Source: JAAYWY01 sp050945275 (GTDB lineage Bacteria; Bacillota; DTU030; DUMP01). From it: DNA of 6,245 nucleotides. Each line of letters begins with the position of its first letter. Position 1 is the first letter of the stretch. The notes below the pieces were generated by a model. The model saw only the letters and a program-made list of their open reading frames with translations. It had not been told where the DNA came from and searched no databases. Below, piece by piece: positions 1 through 5,454 of the stretch. A program made the position numbers and the translations under genes. Where the stretch lies: NCBI GenBank assembly GCA_050945275.1, contig JBMNSQ010000101.1, forward strand, positions 1-6,245, read 5' to 3'.

Positions 1-844
1 CAAACACATCCTTAACCCCTATTCGCTCTAGCGGAACAGGGCAATGTTCGCCCAGCACTTCAGCCACAGCACTGCCTAGCCCGCCAATAATATTATGCTC
101 CTCGCAGGTAACTACTGCCCCAGTCCTAGCTGCAGCTGCAGTCACCTGCTCAGCATTTAGTGGTTTAATAGTCGATACATTTAGTACCTCGGCGTCAATT
201 CCTTGGCCAGCCAACAGTTCTGCCGCTGCCAGAGCTTCAGCCACCATAATCCCACAAGCGAAAATAGCTACATCTTGACCTGGCCGTAGAGTAACAATGC
301 GGCCGATGTCAAACTTATACTCTTCGTCAAACAGTACCGGGACGCCAGAGCGCCCGAGTCGGATATAAACCGGCCCCTGATGCTTAGCCGCTGCTCGAAC
401 AGCCTGCTTAGTTTCGGGACCATCCGCCGGTACTACCACCGTCATGTTCGGCAAAACCCGCATCAAAGCTATGTCTTCCAATGCCTGATGGGAAGCTCCA
501 TCCTCACCCACTGTAATACCGGCATGGGTAGCACATATTTTTACGTTCAACTGAGGATAAACAATTGAGTTTCGTATTTGGTCATAAGCCCGTCCGGTGG
601 CGAAAACGGCAAACGTACTAACAAACGGAATTTTGCCTGCTGTTGCCAGACCAGCAGCCGTTCCCATCAAATTGGACTCGGCGATACCCATATTAAAAAA
701 TCGCTCGGGAAATAGCTTGGCAAATCCAGCTGTTTTGGTAGACTTGGATAGATCAGCGTCCAGCACCACTAAGTCTTTTAGTTCCCGCCCCAGTTCGATC
801 AAAGTTTCTCCGTAAGCATCTCTGGTTGCAATTTTTTCTACCAT
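1..844 (-). CDS. Transketolase, C-terminal subunit, 3' end cut by window edge
   Basis: The partner of the N-terminal subunit. It carries the pyrimidine-binding (Pyr) domain followed by the C-terminal domain. I translated 281 residues from ATG 844 to the left edge with no stop; complete family members are usually about 305-320 residues, so roughly 25-40 are missing. MGIAESN (52-58) contains E56, the glutamate that activates the cofactor by contacting N1' of the thiamine diphosphate pyrimidine ring. GLATAGKIPFVSTFAVF is at 65-81. HAGITVGEDGASHQALEDIA (107-126) contains two conserved histidines, H107 and H119, and RVLPNMTVVVPAD follows at 129-141. VYIRLGRSGVPV (159-170) contains substrate phosphate-binding arginines. 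The C-terminal domain begins near 190 (DVAIFACGIMV) and includes EEHNIIGGLGSAVAE (248-262). The sequence looks intact with all key residues present. The active site forms only when both subunits associate. Confidence 0.96.
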   Translation of the reverse strand, partial: MVEKIATRDAYGETLIELGRELKDLVVLDADLSKSTKTAGFAKLFPERFFNMGIAESNLMGTAAGLATAGKIPFVSTFAVFATGRAYDQIRNSIVYPQLNVKICATHAGITVGEDGASHQALEDIALMRVLPNMTVVVPADGPETKQAVRAAAKHQGPVYIRLGRSGVPVLFDEEYKFDIGRIVTLRPGQDVAIFACGIMVAEALAAAELLAGQGIDAEVLNVSTIKPLNAEQVTAAAARTGAVVTCEEHNIIGGLGSAVAEVLGEHCPVPLERIGVKDVF

Positions 845-850
845 CTTCGG

Positions 851-858
851 CCCTCCTT
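851..858 (-). promoter_or_regulatory. Ribosome binding site of the transketolase C-subunit, overlapping the N-subunit stop
   Basis: The minus strand reads AAGGAGGG, 6 bases before the ATG at 844. Its first two bases belong to the TAA stop of the N-subunit gene, so ribosomes ending one subunit are placed to start the other, which fits equal production of the two halves. Confidence 0.8.
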
Positions 859-1681
859 AAACCAACTCGGCCAAAGCTTTGTCGGCCTGATCATCGTTCG
901 GCGCCTTACCATGCCAGTCAGCTTCGTTCTCCATGAAGGATATGCCTTTTCCCTTAACAGTGTGGCAAATAATTATACTCGGCCGTCCCTTGGTGGCTTG
1001 TGCTTGTTCGGTAGCTTCAACTATTTCCTTAAGTGAATGCCCATCCACTGTATATACTTGCCACCCAAAAGCCTTCCATTTTTCCGGAAACGGTTCCGGG
1101 TTCATCACTGCCCGGATAGAACCATCTATCTGCAGCCGGTTATAGTCTAAATAAACGATAAGATTATCTAGTTTGTAATGAGCTGCTGCCATGGCCGCTT
1201 CCCAAATTTGTCCTTCCTCACACTCACCATCGCCCACTAAAGCAAACACTCGCCAACTGGCTTTATCCAGTTGCCCGGCCAAGGCCATACCGCAAGCAGC
1301 CGACAATCCCTGCCCTAGAGATCCAGTAGACATTTCCACACCAGGCACCCTTTTCATATCTGGATGTCCCTGTAGCGGGCTCCCTAATTGGCGCAAGGTG
1401 GTAAGTTCATCTGTAGAGAAAAAACCCCGTTCAGCTAGCGTAGCATATAGTGCCGGTGCAGCATGCCCTTTAGATAACACAAATCGGTCGCGCTCCTTCC
1501 ACTCAGGCCGGCCAGGATCCAATCGCATCACGTGGAAATACAACGCTGTCAGCGTCTCCACCGCCGACAAAGAGCCTCCCGGGTGCCCTGACTTGGCTGC
1601 ATGGATCATGTTCACAATATGTTTTCTTATGACCATTGCTTTTTCTGTTAGTCGTTGTTCTATCTTAGGATCAAGTGTCAT
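857..1681 (-). CDS. Transketolase, N-terminal subunit (thiamine diphosphate and metal binding half)
   Basis: Forms transketolase with the product of the next gene. The enzyme moves two-carbon ketol units between pentose phosphates, sedoheptulose 7-phosphate, erythrose 4-phosphate and glyceraldehyde 3-phosphate in the cytoplasm. The 274 residues cover only the N-terminal (PP) domain, the normal size for split transketolases of clostridia, Thermotoga and archaea. Seen in order: SGHPGGSLS (31-39) with substrate-binding His33, SKGHAAPALY (70-79) with His73, GSPLQGHPD (100-108) with His106, STGSLGQGLS (118-127), and the thiamine diphosphate motif starting GDGECEEGQ (150-158) and ending in N181 of DYNRLQIDG. 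HTVKGKG is at 240-246 and WHGK at 256-259. The start is set at ATG 1681 because of ribosome binding site spacing; a GTG three bases upstream would add one residue. The stop codon overlaps the Shine-Dalgarno sequence of the C-subunit gene. A 1-deoxyxylulose-5-phosphate synthase is excluded by the split architecture and motif spacing. Confidence 0.95.
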   Translation of the reverse strand: MTLDPKIEQRLTEKAMVIRKHIVNMIHAAKSGHPGGSLSAVETLTALYFHVMRLDPGRPEWKERDRFVLSKGHAAPALYATLAERGFFSTDELTTLRQLGSPLQGHPDMKRVPGVEMSTGSLGQGLSAACGMALAGQLDKASWRVFALVGDGECEEGQIWEAAMAAAHYKLDNLIVYLDYNRLQIDGSIRAVMNPEPFPEKWKAFGWQVYTVDGHSLKEIVEATEQAQATKGRPSIIICHTVKGKGISFMENEADWHGKAPNDDQADKALAELV

Positions 1682-1687
1682 CACTCT

Positions 1688-1694
1688 ACCTCCT
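1688..1694 (-). promoter_or_regulatory. Ribosome binding site deciding the transketolase N-subunit start
   Basis: The minus strand reads AGGAGGT. The adjacent codons GTG (1684) and ATG (1681) are both possible starts. Spacing is 3 bases to GTG and 6 to ATG, so ATG at 1681 is preferred. The site lies immediately downstream of the TagA-like stop codon. Confidence 0.75.
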
Positions 1695-1695
1695 G

Positions 1696-2433
1696 TTATG
1701 TATTGTCATGTCGTGATTTTGGGGACAACACCATCCAGACAAAACGTGGCAGCTGCCAAGCTCGTTTTAGCCGCTTGGGCTGTGTAAGTATACGGTATAA
1801 CCATTCTAACCCTAACCGCTGCCAAAAAGCAGGGGCCCGCTTCACCTGGCCTGCCAAAACATCCAAACTTCCGCCAACCCCAATAGCTATTTTTACCGGT
1901 AACTGGCGACGATGTTTTACCAGCCACAGTTCCTGTTTGGGGGCGCCTAGTGCTACAACTAGGATGTCCGGTCTATGCTCTTGTATTTGACTTATAATAT
2001 CTTTTTCCTGCTCGGCACTAAAATAACCGTGGTGAGTACCGATTACATATAATCCTGCATGCTGCTTCTTAAGACGCCGAGCTGCTTCATTGGCTACCCC
2101 CGGACTGCTTCCTAAAAAATATACCGAGTACCCTTTTTCGGCCGCTAGCTCCATTAATTCCTGCAGTAAGTCTATGCCCGGTACACGTTCCGGCAAGGGA
2201 CTCTGCAACCACCGGGCAGCCCAAACCACGCCGATGCCATCCGGGACTGTTAAATCGGCTGTAATAAGCGCTTTCTTTAGCTCCGGATTATCTTGAGCCA
2301 ACGCAATTATTTCAGCATTAGGTGTAAACACTAGCCGCGTCTTATCTTCCTGTAGCCAAATTGCTAATTGCTGTCTAGCCTCTTTGAGAGTAACTTTATC
2401 TAGCGGTATTCCCAGCACCTCAGACCTACTCAT
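1696..2433 (-). CDS. tagA: WecG/TagA/CpsF-family glycosyltransferase, TagA-like N-acetylmannosaminyltransferase
   Basis: Inverting GT26 glycosyltransferase. TagA enzymes transfer ManNAc from UDP-ManNAc to undecaprenyl-diphospho-GlcNAc, making the linkage disaccharide of wall teichoic acid or the repeat disaccharide of pyruvylated SCWP. The 245-residue product has the typical length. Visible motifs are TPNAE (37-41), PDGIGV (64-69), RVPGIDL (83-89), FLGSSPGV (106-113), GAPKQE (163-168), GVGGSLDVLAG (185-195) and GLEWLYR (208-214). From memory of the Thermoanaerobacter italicus TagA structure, T37, N39, catalytic D65, R83 and Q167, and the arginines R214, R221 and R224 of the C-terminal membrane-targeting appendage, are all present at the same numbers here. 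It should act as a peripheral protein on the inner membrane face. It overlaps csaB by 8 bases, which pairs ManNAc addition with ManNAc pyruvylation. The exact donor sugar could differ (other family members use ManNAcA or glucose), but TagA activity is the best call. Confidence 0.92.
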   Translation of the reverse strand: MSRSEVLGIPLDKVTLKEARQQLAIWLQEDKTRLVFTPNAEIIALAQDNPELKKALITADLTVPDGIGVVWAARWLQSPLPERVPGIDLLQELMELAAEKGYSVYFLGSSPGVANEAARRLKKQHAGLYVIGTHHGYFSAEQEKDIISQIQEHRPDILVVALGAPKQELWLVKHRRQLPVKIAIGVGGSLDVLAGQVKRAPAFWQRLGLEWLYRILTQPKRLKRAWQLPRFVWMVLSPKSRHDNT

Positions 2434-3535
2434 TGCCGTTCATCTCTCCTTTAAGAAGCGAAACAGCTAACTCAGCATTGCGCCAAGCCAAACAAGCTAG
2501 CTTGTCGGCCGCAGCCTTTAACTTGGCTTGCGTCTGCCGGCGCTGTTGCCACAAGGTGGCCATTTGCTCAACAATGTACCTACTATTTAGATCATGAACC
2601 AAACCCCCTACCGGTTGGTCCACAATATCGAGAAAACTAGCTACTTTAGGATCGTAGACAATACCCACATGTGGTACTGCCTGTAAAGCTGCAAATACCA
2701 GGGCATGAAGCCGAATTCCAAGTACCATATCCATGGCTCCATAAAGAGCCATGGTGGTGGGAACATCGCATTGTGCCCTAATAACTACCACCGGCTCCGA
2801 CATAAAAGCGCATACTTCTTCCGAGGCCACCACGTCGCCAGGATGTTGTAGCGGCAAAAAAACCACCTGAAAGTTGTATTCCCTGGCAAAAGCGTCTATA
2901 GCCGTGGACATTATTTCTTTATAATCCTGCAGCTCACCCCAATGACGTACCGATATTCCCAGCCGGGGCCGGTCAGAGGTAACACCGCCTTGCCTGAGTA
3001 CTTCTTCGGCTACCTCACGCTTAGCTGGCTTTAAGGTAAACACCGCATCGGCCGTTAGCATCATCGGTGGCCTTTGCACCCCCAGCTGCTTAAGGGTATC
3101 CTTAGACCCTGCATCGCGCACTGTGATTAAATCTACCCAATTACCTAACCAACGTACTAGATAGCGATTAAAAGGATGGTTAATCGGACCAACGCCGTTA
3201 CTGTACAACATAGCCTTTTTCCCTAATAATTTGGCTAAAGCCACCACGCCTAAATAATAGGGAATAGAGCGGTTGCTGGTTATATCCTGAAGTAAGCTAC
3301 CGCCCCCGCTAATTAACAAATCCGCCTGACTAAGAGCCCGGCCAACAGCCATCAAGTTGCCCCTGGGTACGGCTTTCACCTGGTATGTAGCTGCCGTTTC
3401 CCTAGGATTACCCGATAACACCACAATATCTATCGCGGGGACAAGCTGCCTTAGAGCGGCTATTTCAGCCGCCAAAATGGCCTCGTCGCCGGCATTACTA
3501 AAACCAAAGTAACCGGAGAGCACCACTTTAGGCAT
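2426..3535 (-). CDS. csaB: Polysaccharide pyruvyl transferase CsaB
   Basis: CsaB transfers enolpyruvate from phosphoenolpyruvate to make a 4,6-pyruvate ketal on ManNAc of the secondary cell wall polymer. In Bacillus anthracis and Paenibacillus alvei this modification is required for SLH-domain proteins to bind the wall. The 369-residue product has the usual family length. The GT-B-like fold begins with GYFGFSNAGDEAIL (8-21), the family's hallmark N-terminal motif. SGGGSLLQD is at 76-84, SNGVGPI at 112-118 and ISVRHW at 194-199. GIRLHALVFA at 273-282 carries the conserved Arg and His (R275, H277) of the pyruvyl transferase C-terminal site. There is no signal peptide, so it acts in the cytoplasm. 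The ATG has a good ribosome binding site and overlaps the upstream membrane protein gene by 8 bases; its 3' end overlaps the TagA-like gene by 8 bases. CsaB makes it likely that SLH-domain surface proteins are encoded elsewhere in the genome. Confidence 0.95.
   Translation of the reverse strand: MPKVVLSGYFGFSNAGDEAILAAEIAALRQLVPAIDIVVLSGNPRETAATYQVKAVPRGNLMAVGRALSQADLLISGGGSLLQDITSNRSIPYYLGVVALAKLLGKKAMLYSNGVGPINHPFNRYLVRWLGNWVDLITVRDAGSKDTLKQLGVQRPPMMLTADAVFTLKPAKREVAEEVLRQGGVTSDRPRLGISVRHWGELQDYKEIMSTAIDAFAREYNFQVVFLPLQHPGDVVASEEVCAFMSEPVVVIRAQCDVPTTMALYGAMDMVLGIRLHALVFAALQAVPHVGIVYDPKVASFLDIVDQPVGGLVHDLNSRYIVEQMATLWQQRRQTQAKLKAAADKLACLAWRNAELAVSLLKGEMNGNE
2444..2452 (-). promoter_or_regulatory. 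Ribosome binding site of the TagA-like gene, inside csaB
   Basis: The minus strand reads AAAGGAGAG, 10 bases before the ATG at 2433. It lies in the last codons of csaB. An ATG at 2443 is closer, but it is in the csaB frame and meets the csaB stop after four more codons, so 2433 is the start. Confidence 0.7.
2731..2754 (-). repeat. Perfect 9-bp inverted repeat with 6-base loop inside csaB
   Basis: CCATGGCTC at 2731-2739 is the exact reverse complement of GAGCCATGG at 2746-2754, separated by six bases. In the transcript this would form a stable hairpin. No run of U follows it, so it is not an intrinsic terminator. It encodes TMALYGAM, about a dozen residues before the conserved GIRLHA motif, and may be a coding coincidence. 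Confidence 0.6.
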
Positions 3536-5438
3536 ACTCTTTTCCCCTCCTTACGATAAAATGTCTGGCGTGCCATAAAAAAGCACCAATCAGTAACCCT
3601 ATCCCCAATCCCAGCAGCGATCGTACTAAGGATATCACAAACGGTGTATGCAAATGAACAAATGTGTTCATCATCGATGCTTGTCCCACTGCTCCCAGGG
3701 CAATCAGATACGGGCGATAGGACTTTCCACTGCCCCATCCGGCCGCAGCTAACATCAATGCAGGATGACCCACCAAAAACTCTTTTGTCCGCGGGCGAAC
3801 AAACAGGATCGACTCGAGAAAACTCCGGGCCGATAATTCCCAGGCCGGAATCGGTATCACTGAAGTATTACCACTTCGATTAAACAAAACCCACACTGCC
3901 ACTCCCAGTAACCCCAGCGCCGCTAGTTCCACCGGAGCAATTTGCTTTTGCCGCCACCAATCACGACCCGTCCACTGCTGCTTGTATAGACAGACCAAAA
4001 CCAAACCCAGAGTAATCATATACGCCACCTTGATACCGGCAAAAGCATCCAGTTTCAGCAAGAAGGCCGCCTCTCCCAACAATCCTTGGACCACTATGGC
4101 TCCCAGCAGAGTATAAGCAGCACACTTCGTGAGGGTAATTATCCCAGTTTTAAGCGACGCCCGTTGCTGTTGTTTTACCTTAGCCTGCTCGGCCCAGATG
4201 ATAGCTTGTGCCGGAACAGCACCGGCCACCAAAAGAGCCACCCCTTTACGCCACCAGACAGCCGCTCCAACCGGTAACAGCAATGTCACTGTAGCTAAAC
4301 CCAGCCCCAGCACTAACCGGATCCAAGCCCATAACGGACGGTGGTTGGGCCAGACAACAACAGCCGGCAGTAAACCTATTATAAGTGCTAACAACCACCG
4401 ATTTGAATACTGGAGCTTAAATGGCTGCGGCGGCCCCAATTCTCCCCCGGCCGCCTTTATGGCGGTCACGATCTGGCTCAAGTGCCGGCGATTAGCTTCC
4501 ACTAACGTTATATTACCCTGGCTGGGTGGAACCTGCCATAATAAGTGGGGGATCACTAAGCGTACATTACGGTCACGCACGGCCAGCAAATACTCTTGGT
4601 AGACAGTATGTACCGGCCGCTCATAGACACGGACTGTATTATAGCCGCTGGCCTTTGCTAATACGTCCGCGCCTTGTGCCGGCCCAAACTCTGGTACCCC
4701 GTGGAAAACACCGGTGGCAATTAAGGCTGCTCCAACTCGCTCCCTGCTGCCTACAGCAATAGATCCGGGCATGACCACTTCCGGTCGAACCTGAGCCAAG
4801 TGGTTTAAGTCGGCGTCGATCTCGGCTGCTGTTTTTTCGCTATCCACCCACGATAATATCGGTTCATAGCCCAAGGCTCTAACTTGGGCTACGTCGTCTA
4901 GGGAAATGCCTATTGCCACAGACGTCAGTTCGTCCCACCGTCCCTGTACAGCCAATACATAGCTACCCTCAGCCGCCAGACCAGAAAAGGGGCGAACTTT
5001 GTTTGGTAAACGATAAGACAATCGCTGCACTAACCGATTAAACAGTTCTTTATCGCCGGTTAGAATGTAGGTGTCCTGCAAGCCAAAGTCAGGAGTGTCT
5101 ATAACTCGCTTAGCAATCAGGCCTTCAGACTGTAACATTTTAGACAGCTGGTATAATTCCCATCCGGTCAAGACCTGTATGCGCCCCACCTGTTTTAGGC
5201 GTCTCAGGGTGTCTTCTCTTATGACCAGGTAGCGAATCCCTTCCGGCTGCAGTTCTTGAGCCAACCCTGTAGTGGAGACTCCGGCCGCTTGCGCAATGCC
5301 CTGAACTTCGTGCCAATCTAGAGCTAGTCCAACATTGTTGTTATTTGCAATGATAGCGTTATTAGGTATGACAATCATCAGTGCTAATGAGGCCAGCACC
5401 AACAACATCACCATCTGACGCCGGTGATCGATGCACAA
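3528..5438 (-). CDS. DUF5693-type polytopic membrane protein, candidate envelope-glycan export, polymerisation or ligation factor
   Basis: I recognise this 636-residue protein as resembling the DUF5693 family, found in Bacillota next to csaB; no biochemical function is known to me. It starts with TTG. Residues 1-8 are positively charged and 9-29 form a signal anchor. Residues 30-345 form a soluble domain with alternating strand and helix character (for example YEPILSWVDS at 191-200 and VRLVIPHLLW at 292-301). About nine more membrane segments follow, near 348-364, 372-392, 398-416, 432-454, 467-485, 502-520, 557-568, 577-592 and 601-622. Positive clusters at 417-430, 486-499 and 622-632 give an alternating topology with the soluble domain and the C-terminal motifs RPRTKEF (548-554) and NTFVHLHTP (591-599) outside. 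The gene follows a GT4 glycosyltransferase by 16 bases and overlaps csaB by 8. That setting suggests work on the lipid-linked or exported cell-wall polymer, as a transporter, polymerase or ligase. The family name is from memory; the role is inference. Confidence 0.85.
   Translation of the reverse strand: MCIDHRRQMVMLLVLASLALMIVIPNNAIIANNNNVGLALDWHEVQGIAQAAGVSTTGLAQELQPEGIRYLVIREDTLRRLKQVGRIQVLTGWELYQLSKMLQSEGLIAKRVIDTPDFGLQDTYILTGDKELFNRLVQRLSYRLPNKVRPFSGLAAEGSYVLAVQGRWDELTSVAIGISLDDVAQVRALGYEPILSWVDSEKTAAEIDADLNHLAQVRPEVVMPGSIAVGSRERVGAALIATGVFHGVPEFGPAQGADVLAKASGYNTVRVYERPVHTVYQEYLLAVRDRNVRLVIPHLLWQVPPSQGNITLVEANRRHLSQIVTAIKAAGGELGPPQPFKLQYSNRWLLALIIGLLPAVVVWPNHRPLWAWIRLVLGLGLATVTLLLPVGAAVWWRKGVALLVAGAVPAQAIIWAEQAKVKQQQRASLKTGIITLTKCAAYTLLGAIVVQGLLGEAAFLLKLDAFAGIKVAYMITLGLVLVCLYKQQWTGRDWWRQKQIAPVELAALGLLGVAVWVLFNRSGNTSVIPIPAWELSARSFLESILFVRPRTKEFLVGHPALMLAAAGWGSGKSYRPYLIALGAVGQASMMNTFVHLHTPFVISLVRSLLGLGIGLLIGAFLWHARHFIVRRGKEYA
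3544..3552 (-). promoter_or_regulatory. Ribosome binding site of csaB, inside the upstream gene
   Basis: The minus strand reads AAGGAGGGG, 8 bases before the csaB ATG at 3535. It lies within the last codons of the DUF5693-type gene, whose stop overlaps the csaB start (ATGCCTAA). The arrangement predicts translational coupling. Confidence 0.8.
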
Positions 5439-5446
5439 ACGCCCAG

Positions 5447-5454
5447 CCTCCTCC
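5447..5454 (-). promoter_or_regulatory. Ribosome binding site that fixes a TTG start
   Basis: On the minus strand this reads GGAGGAGG, followed by 8 bases and then TTG at 5438. It sits just after the stop codon of the upstream glycosyltransferase gene. No in-frame ATG or GTG lies at a suitable distance: the next in-frame ATG is eight codons downstream, and the GTG that overlaps the TTG is in another frame. This supports TTG as the true start of the membrane protein gene. Confidence 0.8.

Noticed and set aside
127..142. CTGCAGCTGCAG palindromic repeat
   Set aside because: It encodes a run of alanines in the transketolase C-subunit and is short and low in complexity, so it is a codon effect.
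1191..1787. 198-codon open frame on the plus strand
   Set aside because: It is antisense to the transketolase N-subunit and the end of tagA, both of which have complete family motifs. Its translation is rich in Ser, Pro and Cys with no recognisable domain.
1781..1830. Possible promoter before the transketolase genes (TATACT on the minus strand)
   Set aside because: The hexamer at 17-base spacing (TTAGGG) matches the -35 consensus poorly, and the sequence encodes the conserved TagA GLEWLYR region, which explains the composition.
3460..3738. 92-codon frame on the minus strand spanning the DUF5693/csaB junction
   Set aside because: Out of frame with two well-supported genes that already cover the region; no domain is recognisable. 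It arises by frame-shifted reading of the end of one gene and the start of the next.
3720..3738. Walker A-like GWGSGKS in the DUF5693-type protein
   Set aside because: The first Gly of GxxxxGK[ST] is Ala here, the stretch lies in a short loop between membrane helices, and no Walker B motif or P-loop fold is visible.
4129..4602. 157-codon open frame on the plus strand
   Set aside because: Antisense to the DUF5693-type gene. No ribosome binding site or recognisable domain, and the composition is that of a shadow frame.
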